NCBI RefSeq assembly: GCF_963966145.1
Contig: NC_091049.1
Coordinates: 7,316,001 to 7,380,000, forward strand
DNA length: 64,000 nt
Direction of reading: 5' to 3'
DNA from: Tenebrio molitor
Taxonomy: Eukaryota > Arthropoda > Insecta > Coleoptera > Tenebrionidae
In this document: in pieces, positions 9,987 through 21,230 of the stretch
How positions within the stretch are numbered: position 1 is the stretch's first letter
Layout of the letters: each line of letters starts with the position of its first letter
The notes under the pieces: model-generated
Told to the model about the DNA's origin: nothing
Databases searched by the model: none
The model's input: only the letters and a program-made list of their open reading frames with translations
Translations under genes and position numbers: made by a program

Positions 9987-10450
9987 AATTGATTCATGAG
10001 TTTATTTTGCTTTTAGAATTTGATTTTCTACCTACTTACTTGCTGCATTTTAAAAAAGGTTTTCGTTCTTGTCCTTTATTCTAAAATTTTAAGTTTTAAA
10101 AACGGAAATTGACAGATAACCTAACAAATAAAATCTGACGCATTTTTCACCAAACAGTGTTGCCGGTTGTATTTCCAACGTAGAATGCAGTGTTGGTGGA
10201 AATTTAGAATTGAGACAGACTTTAGTAGTTTATTTGACGAGTTTGTGTGTAAATTGGGCCTTTTTTGGCACGCGTGGGCTATTTTAAAACGCGAGTGAAA
10301 CGAGTTGAATACAACGTTTTTTTGTTCGACGAGCCCCTTAAAGGCTCCAAATCGCTTAAAACCTTTAAAATTAGCTTGACGTTTCGTTTTGACAAGTTGT
10401 GACATTTATAAAAATCCGTTCACATAGGAGAAAATTCTCAAATTCTGACA
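9987..10450. other. Non-coding interval within the Polinton-like unit
   Basis: No gene is visible. The sequence separates the finger modules from the polymerase body and may be an insertion, but I found no clear terminal repeats. Confidence 0.35.
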
Positions 10451-11783
10451 GTGTCGAACAAAAAATATATTACGGAAAGTCGAATGCAGTTGCATAAAGC
10501 AAGACATAATCCAGAGCCAGATTTTATTTTAGTTCAGGTTGCTTTTAAGGGAAGATTATTAACGTATCGACATAATAATCTAGAAGAAGGTATAGATATA
10601 GAAACATACGTGGATATGATAAAAGAAAAGGCTATTGAAATAATTATAAATGTTTTAAATCTCCATAAAAATATTAATAAAATTAATTTAGAGATGGAAT
10701 GCGAGTTTATGAAACTGGAAAATGAAGACTTTACCATGATACATACATTTCAGTTACTAAATGTTATACTAAGAGAAAAAGATGCTCTGGGGGAATACTG
10801 GGATGAACAAAAGGATTTATTTATATCAAGATGTGATGAACTGCAAGAAAAGGGATCTGGATGGACTTTGAAGAATATAAATTATTTGCGCATTAATATA
10901 AATAAATATACACCTTTAAGGGGAAATTCATATGTAGAATTACCCAAGTGGATTAAAGATAAAAAAGCTTGTGTTAATGTTAAAAACAACGATAACAAAT
11001 GCTTTATGTACAGCGTAATATCCTGTTTACATCAAGCAAAAGAACATGTAGATAGACTGAATCATTATAATAAGCCGGAATATATAAATGACTTAAATTT
11101 TGAAGGAATAAATTTTCCTGTCAAAATCCAGGACATACCTAAATTTGAATCAGATAATAAAATTAATGTTACCGTGTTTAGTTACGAAGAACAAACATTT
11201 TATCCTTTGTATCATAATAACAAGCAATTCTATGAAATGAATATCGATTTACTATACTTTGGAAATGAAGAGAAAAATCATTATTGTTGGATCAAGAATT
11301 TGAGTCGATTGTTAAATGATCAGTTGGAAGTAAATAGAAGCAAAAAATATTTCTGTAGAAGATGTTTAAACTACTCGGCTAGAACTGAAGATGCTTTAAA
11401 AAAACATCAAAAGGTGTGCTTTAGTAATGAACCATGTGTTCCGAATATGCCTGAAGATAATGTATTACAATTTAAAAATATTCAAAGAATGTTAAGACAT
11501 CCGTATGTAATTTATTCCGATTTTGAATCTATTCTGAAACCTATTCATACATGCAAACCAAATCCTGAATCATCATATACTCATAAAACACAATTTCATA
11601 TTCCATGTGGTTATGGATTATACGTTAAGAGTGCTTATAATAATATTGATAACCCATTGGAAATTTACAGAGGAGAGAAAGTGATAAATGTTTTATAAAA
11701 AGAATAACTGAACATGCCAGAACAATATACTATAAGTTGTTAAAAGAAAATAAACCCATAAAAGATATCGAACTAGGAGAATA
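10451..11783 (+). pseudogene. Polinton/Maverick-like DNA polymerase B, N-terminal half
   Basis: A 415-codon frame (10451-11698) that starts at GTG, so its true start is upstream in the broken finger region. Residues 1-20 finish a zinc finger. Near 175-200 is a conserved stretch around NNDNKCFMYSVISCLH, near 300-325 a second Cys/His finger (FCRRCLNYS...), and at 357-359 the ExoI motif DFE of family-B proofreading exonucleases. A one-base frameshift near 11690 moves the frame and coding continues to 11783, where a MITE interrupts it. The polymerase catalytic domain is not present here; it continues only briefly at 12126. Protein-primed polymerases of this type replicate Polintons. This copy cannot be functional. 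Confidence 0.75.
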
Positions 11784-12125
11784 CAGGCCAAGTCACATAA
11801 GGTTTATTTCTGAATTTATTTTGTACGCAACCAAGAATACTAATTACGCTGACCACTTGATACCATTTATAATGTGATTTTATTTAGTAATCCACGTAGG
11901 TATGTAATTTGGCTAAAAATGTCAAAATGACAGTTGATGAATTTAATTTTTGATTTCATTAATCAGAACAGGAAAACGTCATTGTGACATTTTTAGCCAA
12001 ATTACATACCTACGTTGATTACTAAATTAAATCACATTATAAATGGTATCAAGTAGTCAGCGTCATTAGTATTTTTGGTTGCGTACAAAATAAATTCGGA
12101 AATAACCCTTATGTGACTTGCCCTG
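11784..12125. mobile_element. Palindromic MITE (342 bp) inside the polymerase frame
   Basis: Nearly the whole element is one inverted repeat: arms of about 150 bp beginning CAGGCCAAGTCACATAAGG, with TA on both sides (11782-11783, 12126-12127). Removing it with one TA leaves the polymerase reading frame continuous across the site. The TA target fits Tc1/mariner. Confidence 0.8.
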
Positions 12126-12350
12126 TATAAAAAAACAAAAATTTGTTATATTTGTGAAAATGTGTTTTCTGTAGAAAACCCAAAAGTAATAGATCATGAT
12201 CACTACACTGGAAAATATAGAGGAGTTGCTTGTAGAAAATGCAATTTGAAATATAGACAACCATTGTTTATTCCAATTTTGTTTCATAATTTCAGTCTTT
12301 ACGATTGTCATTTGTTTATAAAAAATCTTTTTTTTTCTCTCTTGTTCCCA
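12126..12350 (+). pseudogene. Polinton-like DNA polymerase B, continuation after the MITE
   Basis: The frame continues as a zinc-binding segment (CYIC, HDHYTGKYRG, CRKCN) followed by PILFHNFSLYD-type exonuclease residues, then degenerates at about 12345. The palm and thumb of the polymerase are absent. The next sequence is a minus-strand ORF running in from the right inverted repeat. Confidence 0.65.
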
Positions 12351-12587
12351 ATTGTTCCGATTTGTTCTCGTTTTACATCCAACTGAATTTAGTCCCATAT
12401 TTATGGAATTTCTGGAAATATTTTTAGATCTGCAAAAATCTGTTTTTGTTAGTTTTTTATTTACGGTCGAATTGAGATATTCAATGGCAAAATTACGATT
12501 TCTCATTTGAGTTACTTCATTGATATTTTTTGGTATATTTAATTTTTTATCTAATCCCGTGGGATAAATGACACTTATCCCACTCAT
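12340..12587 (-). CDS. Hypothetical ORF starting inside the right inverted repeat
   Basis: The minus frame opens with ATG at 12587 within the repeat and continues into unique sequence (MRNRNFAIEYLNSTVNKK, then FCRSKNISRNSINMGL). The middle looks like a small helix-turn-helix-like or linker protein, but I do not recognise the family. The annotated part stops at 12340; the frame formally runs on to 12066 through antisense of the polymerase and MITE, which is not real coding. Probably a truncated gene of the Polinton-like unit. Confidence 0.35.
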
Positions 12588-12918
12588 TTGAGTGGAATAA
12601 GGAACTTCATTACCGGACGCATTTCATTACTCCACTCAGTGGGATAAGTGAGCTTCATTACCCCACTCAGTGGGATAAGTAAGTTATTATTCCACTGAGT
12701 GGTGTAATGAAACTGGCGGAAATAAATAAGATTTACCTTTTTTTTTAATTCGGGGCGGTCTTAGATAAAATTTTGTACATAACACGTGGGCTAAAGCATA
12801 TTACAGGAAACTCGTGTGATTACAGATGAACTCGGGCTAACGCCCTCGTCATCTGCAATCTTCACACTCGAGTCCTGTAATATTGCTTTTATCCCACTAA
12901 TTGTGTAAATAACTATTA
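12553..12918 (-). repeat. Right inverted repeat of the Polinton-like unit
   Basis: Reverse complement of 7501-7909 with small differences, including the palindrome (12785-12898) with apex CTCGGGCTAACGCCCTCG. The repeat ends at 12918, exactly where homology between the two nuclease-gene modules begins. Confidence 0.8.
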
Positions 12919-13031
12919 TCTTGAGTAAAAGATTTGTAACTATTTTTAAATTGTTGTAGTTTAGATGGTTGTCTTGTTTTTAATGATGTATAATATTCTG
13001 CTACAATTTTGTTCTCTTTAGTATTGGTCAT
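12897..13031 (-). CDS. Hypothetical 44-residue ORF running into the inverted repeat
   Basis: ATG at 13031, stop within the repeat at about 12897. Product is basic and polar (MTNTKENKIVAEYYT, then SYKSFTQDN). The second module at 38374 has the same start with an in-frame deletion and a different end, so the ORF belongs to the module but its 3' end differs between copies. No family recognised. Confidence 0.3.
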   Translation of the reverse strand: MTNTKENKIVAEYYTSLKTRQPSKLQQFKNSYKSFTQDNSYLHN

Positions 13032-13460
13032 TTTTAAATTTATTTAAAAAAAATTATTAATCATTAAATATAATGTGCCATTGATGTTACAAAGATTAGT
13101 ACCTGATGGAATAATTTCCATAGATTGGGCGACTCTGTTATGTTTAGTTTAGTATGGTAAAGAGTAAATGATTTTTAAAATGTTGACAAATGAAATCACA
13201 ATCGGAAAAATCTTCAAAACTCGCAGTTAATACATTTTGTCGATTTTGACTAATTTATCACTTGATCGACAAAATGTAATTATTCTAATTTAATAAATAT
13301 TTATATTTAATAATATTTATTTGGATTTAATCTCTCAATTCAAAGTAACCAACCTTAGGCATTCAAAATAACTTTTGAAAATTCTAGTTACACACAACAT
13401 GAAAAACGTTATTTCCCTAAAAGTTCGAATTCTAGGGAGTAATCCATTTTTGACACGAGA

Positions 13461-13559
13461 GTGTTAAAAGTGATTTTATTTTGTTCGTGGGGTTGGTCAA
13501 CTCGCTGCGCTCGTTTCCCAATCTACCTCACTTACAAAATAAAATCTCACTTTTAACAC
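13461..13559. repeat. Long palindrome 2 with GC-rich apex
   Basis: Arms GTGTTAAAAGTGATTTTATT and its near complement ending TTTTAACAC; apex ACTCGCTGCGCTCGT. It lies upstream of the nuclease gene in copy A and is not present in copy B at the equivalent place. Confidence 0.7.
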
Positions 13560-13635
13560 TTACATCATAAATAACTATTTTGTATTATGTTTAGGTCTCC
13601 AGATTGTTTTACATTATTCTTATTGTTTCTAGCCG

Positions 13636-15633
13636 ATGAGTTATCATCTAGAAAAAAGAGCAAGAATGGAAGGAGGAAGTGCAAATGAGGTACAAAGAAA
13701 GGCAAGTTTAATAAATGTAGTCTCATACCTGTTTATGTAACATTTCTGTTCTTGCATAGTTATGTGATATATGTTTTTATCTTTTCAGAGCACATCACCA
13801 AAGGAAATATGTATTTTGTCCACACAATCATTTAGTAAAATTATACATACTGCTGCCTTTGTGGATAAGACGCTATTTATTAAAGCCTTTCTTGAAGTAA
13901 GTCATGAAGTGATAGTAACTTTGGCGCCTCGCCGCTTTGGGAAATCAACAAACATGGACATGGTGAAAGAATTCCTAACAGGGAACAAAAAACTCTTCCA
14001 AGACAATCAATTAAAAATATGGCAAGAGCAAAGGTTTTTTTTTGATAAGTACTGCCAAGAGAATCCTGTCATATACGTGGACTTTAAAAATATCTCTGGT
14101 ATAACTGAAGATGAACTCCTTCAATCATTAAAGCATCTCATTTACTGTGCATTTAATGAACATCAGTATCTTGTGAAAAAGATCGATGGAAAATATTCTT
14201 GGTCAGATACGAAATTGGAGGTTCTGGGCTCTATTGAAATGTATGAGAATTATTGGAATAATCACAAAAATCTTGACAGAAATGAGGTGATTCGGGGATT
14301 GAAGCTCTTATCTCGCTGTTTACATGTGTACCATAACAAACTGGTTTATGTATTAATCGATGAATTCGATTCTCCTTTCATGAACATCATCGTCAAGCAA
14401 TCAACTTCAAAGAATGATGTTCTGTACAAAACCTTCTCTGTTATCGGTCGCATCATGTCCATTACGTTCAAAAACAACGAACATCTCAACAGAGGGTTAA
14501 TAAATGCCTGTGTCCCCGTCGCAGAACAAGTTTTATCTGGCGACGCGAACAACATCGAGTATTATCAGTTTTTGAGTGATTCCAGATTTTCTCCTTATTT
14601 TGGATTTACAGATATAGAAGTGAAGAGTCTGTTTGAAAAAGAAGAATTTGTTGCTTTTAATAATGACCAAGTAAAAAAGTGGTACAATGGTTATAAATTA
14701 GTGGATGATAAAGGGGACTATGCCATTTATAGCTGTTATTCAGTTTTAAAATATTTGAGCACAAGTCACGAAATGAAGAAACCATGCTTTGACAATTACT
14801 GGGTTGACTCGGACAGCATCACTCACCTAAAACATCTGTTTGGACATTATTGGATTCGTGAATTGATTGAAGATCTTATTGATGGAGAAGAGATCGAAAT
14901 AAAGGCCATTCAAAAATTTTCGAAAGAAAACATAATTGCCTTACTAAACTTGGTTCATCAAGAACTTAAATCTATACATATATCAGATGCACATCTTTTC
15001 CTCCAATTGTTGACCGAAAATGGATACTTGAATGTTTTACGCACTAGCCCTGTTAATCAAAGAATCACCATTCGGATTCCAAATCAAGAAATTAGGACGT
15101 TGTTTCAGGAAAAATGTTATGATGTAGAATTGTTTTCAAAGAAACACCAGCTTTTAGATGAAAATATTGAGGGTTATTTGGCTGCATTAGAATCAGTGCT
15201 AACAAGAGAAGACAAAAATGTATTTACTGAATATGCAAAGGCTGTCTCTAAATTGTTTGATGGAGCCATAATGCCCCAAAATGAGGACGAATTTTATTGT
15301 ATTCTCTTTGTTTTGGCATATAATGTTAAATTTTATATAGTTCGCAGTGAACTAAGCATCTCCCGAAGAAAATCTAAAGGAAGACCGCCTCATCTTGATT
15401 TGCTTATGATTTTGAATGAAGCTGGCTTGATTGTGGAATTAAAATTTGCTGACCAATCATCAGCGGCCGCTCTTTCTCAAATTAGAACGCGACAGTATGA
15501 ATCAAGCTTCGACAACTACAAAAATGTCACAAAGAAAATTCTTATGGGTTTGCATATGACTAAAGAAGGGAAAGTTAGTCTGACTTACACTATTGGCGAT
15601 TCACCTCCAGAAACTGTTACCAGCCATGAATAG
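13636..15633 (+). CDS. AAA-ATPase-like / PD-(D/E)XK nuclease protein, two exons, intact copy
   Basis: Exon 1 is 13636-13689 (18 codons, MSYHLEKRARMEGGSANE), intron 13690-13788 (99 nt, GT...TTTTCAG), exon 2 13789-15633; product 632 residues. The longer frame's apparent start at 13771 is intron sequence. Residues about 63-72 hold a P-loop variant (APRRFGKST), 206-212 a Walker B (VLIDEFD). The C-terminus has the nuclease signature D555, E568-x-K570 (IVELKF) and a trailing QY, all intact. This pairing (AAA-ATPase-like plus DUF1703-type nuclease) is known from bacteria and from expanded families in some eukaryotes. The substrate is unknown. The same splice sites, phase 0, are conserved in copy B at 40592, which supports the gene model. 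Function in genome conflict is inference. Confidence 0.85.
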
Positions 15634-16142
15634 ACTTTTGATGGCACAGACGTCTTTTTTTATTTGTATTGTCATTGTATTACCGTTGTTAAATGAATAC
15701 AATAATTTTAATGGTGTTTTTTAGCGTTTAAATTTTTATAAACACAATAGAACTGCATGAGTCTGTGTTGTGAATTTAGCTTTAGGCAACTTTGGGAGTT
15801 TCTGGTGTTCCTTTAGTTCGTGGTAAGGTTATTTTTAATATCATAGATAGTGGGTGAAGAGAATTTTATGGATTTAGAGGAATCTTTCAGTTTGTTCGTA
15901 TTAGGATAATTAATTTTTATTTTTATGGTTTAAATAGAATTATTTTTTTAAATATATTTTTTTCTTTTTTGGTTTGTTTATTTTTTATTAATTTAGATTG
16001 CTTAATTTAGAGCGTAGTACTGAAGATACCAAAGTGGTTTTTAATTTCTAAAGATTTTTAATTTTTCTCAACTCTAAAAATTAGAAATATAATCATAGGC
16101 TTAATTTTAAAATATTTCTTTAATTGGGATTTTTCCATTTTT

Positions 16143-16170
16143 AACTTACCCGACCAAAGGTGGGTAAGTT
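16143..16170. repeat. Short inverted repeat
   Basis: AACTTACCC and GGGTAAGTT separated by about 10 bases at the end of the module. Confidence 0.5.
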
Positions 16171-16375
16171 ATTGTGATCAGTCCAAAATTTCGAATTACT
16201 AATTTCATCAGATCTTTGCGTTTTGAGGTCCCCTGAACACGTTTATGAAGTTTTTAGAATGATGTCTGTCTGTCCCACTTTTCGTTCTCCCACGATTACT
16301 CAAAAACGCTTTGACCGATTGCTTTCAAATTTGACCAACACAAACTTACCCATGGTCTCTCGAGTTGAAAAGCTT

Positions 16376-16800
16376 TTGGTGTCAATCGGATCACGGGGGG
16401 TGGAAGAGGGTGAGGGTAGGTCGAAAAAATAATAAGGGAACATGGAAATTTGACTTTACCGTTTGAAAGGGCATGTGTTTTTATGTCGGAAACGATGTTT
16501 ATCATTTGCGGATTTTGCCAATATGGCGGACTTATAAAGTTATTTACGTCTTCATAGATCGACGGCGATAACTGCTGAAACTTTTAACAAAATAATCTCG
16601 GATCTTGCCATTGGAAATAACTCTGTAATAGTGACTACCGAATAGAGTTTGGTGTCAATACGACTACGAGGGGCGGAAGAGGGTGGGGGTTGCTCGAAGA
16701 AATAATGAGGTGACATGGAAATTTGACATTACCAGTTGAAAGGGCATGTGTTTTTATGTTGGAAATGATATTTACTATTTGTGAGAATTAGAAGACGACT
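16376..16800. repeat. Diverged tandem repeat, period about 275 bp
   Basis: A block beginning TTGGTGTCAATCGGATCACG at 16376 recurs from about 16650 as TTGGTGTCAATACGACTACG, each followed by a GGCATGTGTTTTTATGT segment. Two units are visible; the second is incomplete. Confidence 0.65.
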
Positions 16801-18012
16801 TATGTGGGTTAACACGGACAAGGTAGGTATCTTGGGTTAATTCAGGTTGGTTTAAATCACGACCTGCTAGATAGTCCGAGTGTCTATAGCGGCCTGGGCA
16901 TAGAGCGAAAAATCCTATTGTTCTCATGATTCTGACATTTGTGGTTGTTTTCGGGGGTTGCTGTTAGCAACTAACTGTCATGCTATCAAATGTGTGACGT
17001 CATGTGCATCGTGACAATTTAGACATGCAGTCCACACTCCACACTCATGTATCTGCATGATGCATGCAGTCATACGTAGTTGTCCCGTGATATACTTTAC
17101 TTTAATTGTAATTACATTTTGGATATTCTAAATTGGCAGAAGCAAGATGTTGCGCACTGGTCCACTGGTTTGGTTTTGCGGAAGGGACAAAGTTTCGGCG
17201 CCGCGTTTTTTGAAAATATCTTGGTCAGTGGCGAGTACAAATTCATAGAATAATAATTGTCCAAAATTATATAATTACATTCAAAACTGTACAAAACTTA
17301 AAGTATACTTTCCACTCATTTCCACCAAGAATGGCACGGATTAATTAAGCAAATATAATTGTTTTGTTATGGACCCATCTTCATCTGAAATGACCCGTTT
17401 AGGAAATAATGTACCCACTGCAAATCCAAGATTGAGATTATAATTTTAATATTATTCCAGAAATAGGTTTACAACTAACGGAACTTGTTGTTGCTGCATT
17501 TACCGCAATATCAGTTCTAATATGATAAAAAAGCCACTTTAAACACTAACAGCAAAATACTAACTGTGAGGCTTTTGACATTGCACTTTGACAACTTCAC
17601 TGAATTCATTACATTTGTTTGTGAGGTTATGATTATTTAGTGACATTCCCCCCTAAAGTGGCGCCGTGGAAATCACAGGCATTAAACCATCAAGCCGGCG
17701 CGGCGGTGGCATAAACATACCCGACATAACCTAATTTTTTTTAAATGTCGTGTCAACTTAAAACATCCGGTCAGTGCCAATTACGAAACAGAAAAACACC
17801 AATATTTTTCAATTGTTTCATTGCCAACAGACTCGGTCATTGTTGATCACGCTGTACATTACTGTTAGGGATTTTTTTTTTTTTTGTATTGCAATGAAAG
17901 TGTTTTATTTTTTCTAATATTGAACATTCAAAGCGGACGTTTTGAATTTGTCAAAATATTTGACACTGTCACATTATAATTATTGAAAAAAATACGATCA
18001 AGTAGCGATATC
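16800..18012. other. Interval without a recognised gene
   Basis: I see no convincing gene, terminal repeat or RNA. There is a GC-richer stretch near 17650-17730 and a poly-T run near 17872-17885. Confidence 0.4.
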
Positions 18013-18310
18013 ATGGAGGCCACAGGCAGGGTTATAAAGAGAAAATGCTTCACTTTAGAAATAAAACAAAGTGTTCACCGGTGTTTTAAAAACATTTGGG
18101 AAGTAAATGGTCCAAATTTGGGGAAGATGCCAGTTTACCGAATGGTTGAGGAAATTTTTGCCGTAAGTTGATAAATCCACTTTTAATTTAAATTGATCTA
18201 TTTAAAATGTTAGCTTCAGTCTCCTACAGATATCTGAAGGAAAAATACGGAGTAATTTCTGGATCGGGGGCACAGGCACAGAATGGAAACGACGCACGAT
18301 GGAACAGTGA
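18013..18310 (+). CDS. Small two-exon ORF of unknown function
   Basis: Exon 1 18013-18162 (50 codons from ATG, MEATGRVIKRKCFTLEIK...) ends at a strong donor GTAAGT; a 67-nt intron (18163-18229) ends CTCCTACAG; exon 2 18230-18310 encodes ISEGKIRSNFW and stops after 27 codons. Phase is 0. The product looks like the N-terminal helical DNA-binding part of a transposon or transcription-factor protein cut short, but I do not recognise it. Could be a truncated first part of a longer lost gene. Confidence 0.4.
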
Positions 18311-19050
18311 AGAATTTATTTGCGCCGTTGTGCGCTTTTTTTAATTACAAGACCGGCGGTCTTCAGGCTTGACTTGAGAGGGTCTGCTCCTGAGCACTAT
18401 TCATTTTGAATGTATCATGCTTCCACTCTGTGTCCTGCTCTGAAATCTTTTCGTTACCTACTTGTAGGTTTCAATGCCGGTATTTAATATTAACCTGTAG
18501 AATACCATATTTTAAGTAAAATATTCAAAACTAGTTTACTTTGCTTGATTGCGGGACTCGATTAGAGATTTGTAAAAAATGACAATAATCGTACATTATA
18601 ACCTTCAAAATATACATACCTAACCTGAATTATTATCTGACATTGCGTTTACAGTAGAAAAAAGTTGTATCCTATTACACCACAAAAGTTACTAAAATCA
18701 CTAGATTTAGTTGTGTATATTGAAAATGGATGGAGTTTAGCTAAACAACGAATGAAAAAAGTTGGTATAGTTTGTCCAGCGAGAGATTGGTTGACATAAA
18801 AATCACTAAATTCTACGCAGAGAAAGTAGTACCTAGCGCGCGTAAAATTTGAAATATATCCTTCAAGCAAATATTGAGAAAAATTTAAAAAAAATCATAA
18901 CAACGTCATCATGGTAGTTTTCTGTACCAAATCTGCGTAAAAGAACTTCTTTTTTTGTTACACTTTTTACTGAATTCTTTTTCGATAAAATGTTGATCTT
19001 ATCTCAATTTGTGTGTACTGTACGGTTGTACCGTATTGTTTTTGCCAAAT
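18311..19050. other. Interval without a recognised gene
   Basis: AT-rich, no coding or repeat boundary seen apart from a short GC-rich self-complementary stretch ACCGGCGGTCTTCAGG near 18350. Confidence 0.4.
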
Positions 19051-19545
19051 ATGGAAAGAAGATTGCATTTAAGTGAATTTGAAGTGAATAGGGCTATTGG
19101 AATGCTTGAAGACGGTCCCGCCAAGCAGAAGTAGCCCAAAATTTTGGGGTTAGCCAGAGTATTGTAAGTAAACTGTGGAATCGGTTTGCTGAGACAAATT
19201 CTGGTAGATAACGGCCCAGAAGTGAAAGACTGCGAAGTACAACAGCTCCACACGATCGTTATCTGCTTCTAACAAGAGAAGGCATCCTTTCTATCGAGCG
19301 TTACAAGTATGAAATGCCTTGCGACATGCTGGTGGACCAACAATTCACGTTCAAACAGTAAGAAATCGATCAAAAGGATTTGGTTTAGACAATTTTTGTC
19401 CATACATAGCACCTCTATTAACACTAGCTGATCATGCAGCGTGTTTAGAGTGGACAAGAAAACATAAAAATTGGGTAGTGGAATGGGACTTTGTTCTGGT
19501 TGGAGATTAATCACGATTTGGTCTTCATAGCGATAGTGGTCCTGT
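19051..19545 (+). pseudogene. Tc1-like transposase relic
   Basis: From ATG 19051 the pieces MERRLHLSEFEVNRAIGML, VAQNFGVSQSIVSKLWNRF and then NWVVEWDFVLVGD followed by SRFGLHSDSG correspond to the paired-type DNA-binding domain and the first catalytic Asp block of Tc1-family DDE transposases. Several frameshifts and a stop just after the catalytic Asp break it, and the downstream catalytic part is missing. No terminal repeats recognised. Confidence 0.75.
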
Positions 19546-19559
19546 ACGAGGTTCAGTGA

Positions 19560-20272
19560 CGGCTCGTTAGGGGCGGCAGAGTCGGCCGGGCCGTACCACA
19601 CAAAATTACGAATTTTATTTTCATATTTTCTGATAAAAAAATGTTTACGTTATTTTTCTTCAAACCCAAATAACAACTTAAATTACAATTTACATGTCTG
19701 TCTCGTACCTAATTACATTGTACTGTGTACGGTATCTTCTGTAAATATGTACACATATTGACATATTAGTATAAATACCTAAACGCATCCAGGATAGTTT
19801 TGAAAAAAAATGTGTGTGTAAATAAAACTCCGCTTAATAAACGCAAAATTCTTCTGGACATAAATTATGATGTCTGTTCGCCTTCATCGTTTTTTTTTAA
19901 TTGCCTCAGTAAAGATCAATTTAAATTAGGTGTTGAAGTTAAAGTTATTTTTTCACCATTACAAAAATTAAATGCATATGAATATTTACAAAACTACGAC
20001 AATAATAGACAAAGCCCTTCCTAGGCTCCTGCGGCAAGTGTTTATTAAATAATAAATACATTCACGATGTATATGAGAAATATTTTTAAGCGCATTCGAA
20101 GAAATCATTCGGCTCTGATTCGGCCAAGGAAGGGTCGGCCAGTGACGGATTTGCCGAGTGCAACACAGAGTGCGGTTTTGAAACGATAAATACGTCCAGC
20201 TGTCTCGTCTCACCAATCTTAACTTATGTTGTTGTAACCATATAATTATAAAGAAATATAATGCGCCTTAGC
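19560..20272. other. Interval with one unrecognised ORF
   Basis: A 75-codon frame at 19800-20024 begins at TTG and encodes a Lys/Asn-rich product with no domain I know. At 20224-20262 a short piece matches, in inverse orientation, part of the 2-kb duplicated unit (20922-20960). Confidence 0.3.
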
Positions 20273-20664
20273 TATAGTCTATTTTTTAATCAAAGAACCA
20301 CGACCTGTTGATTTAGGTTTGTAAATATAAAATTTTACTAAATTTAGGGAATTTAATGATATCTATTGGCTATACCAGCCAATGTCTGTCATTTTTAATG
20401 TCCTTGAAAGTACGCAAACTCGCAGCTAAAGTTTAAACGTGTTATTAAACATGCTTAGCAAAGTAAGACATTTATTAAACTCTCAAATTAGTTGTTATTA
20501 GTTGTTATTAACTTTATTAACATGCTGCGCTACTAATATCTCTAATAACCTCAATTTTTATATGATGAGATTTTTTACTCTATGTCAAAAGTGTACAATG
20601 TTGTCAGCTCTATTTTGGATGTGAATTGCGGTGTTGTGGTTCTTTGATTAAAAAATAAACTATA
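20273..20664. mobile_element. TIR element (MITE, about 390 bp)
   Basis: Inverted ends TATAGTCTATTTTTTAATC and GATTAAAAAATAAACTATA, extended by AAAGAACCAC/GTGGTTCTTT. It sits at the left border of the 2-kb duplicated unit. No coding content. Confidence 0.7.
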
Positions 20665-21230
20665 CCTTCCCTATGCGTAGAAAGTCTTGCGGTCTTGCCA
20701 TCTAAGTGAAACAAAACACAAGTGTCATCTCACTCTTTGAGACTGTCCACAAATGCGCATGAGCAAGAAAACAATTTAAGTTATAGCCATCTAATTGAAA
20801 CAAAACACAAGTGTGATCTTACTCTTTGAGATTGTCCACAAGTGCGCATGAGTAGTGCAGTACGGCGATATGTTTTTTGTCTCATAATGTTGGCAAGAAA
20901 AATTGGGCACAAGGCGCATTATATCTCTTTATAGTTATATGGTTGTAACTTGTAACGGATAGCTTAGTTCGTTTCACAGAAACCCGGCCAGAGTTAATTT
21001 GGCCGGTGACCGCTCCAGCCTGCAGCGCTGCTAGACTGAGTTTGCCAGAAGGAGTCAAGAGTTTGCGTTTGCGTAGTTTAATTGCTTAATAGGGTATTTC
21101 ACGGCGCAGGTTTAGAACACGCATGCGCCATTTTTCATACAACTCCTGTCAGATACATATCAGCTTGTGACCTAACCTCACAATATTAATAATAAAAATA
21201 ATGATAATAAAGTCTTCAAAACTGTTTAAA

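Larger units (their letters stand above)
7501..12918. mobile_element. Degenerate Polinton/Maverick-like unit bounded by inverted repeats
   Basis: Roughly 0.4-kb inverted repeats (7501-7909 and about 12553-12918) enclose pieces of a Polinton-type protein-primed DNA polymerase B plus zinc-finger modules. At 5.4 kb, of which about 1.36 kb is later insertion, it is far shorter than the usual 15-20 kb. I see no integrase, protease, packaging ATPase or capsid gene between the repeats, so it is a deletion remnant. No 6-bp target duplication was found at the repeat ends, which leaves open whether these repeats are the true termini. Confidence 0.65.
12919..16140 (+). repeat. Nuclease-gene module, copy A
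   Basis: This 3.2-kb stretch matches 38374-45930 once the later insertions in that copy are set aside. Homology starts at CTTGAGTAAAAGATTTGTAA and ends near TTGGGATTTTTCCATTTTT. It contains the spliced gene at 13636-15633. I see no terminal inverted repeats of its own, so it could be a segmental duplication or part of a larger mobile unit. Confidence 0.8.

Noticed and set aside
13771..13788. ATG at 13771 as the start of the nuclease gene
   Set aside because: It is in the intron: the acceptor TTTTCAG at 13782-13788 and the conserved upstream exon give a better start at 13636, and copy B has the same arrangement.
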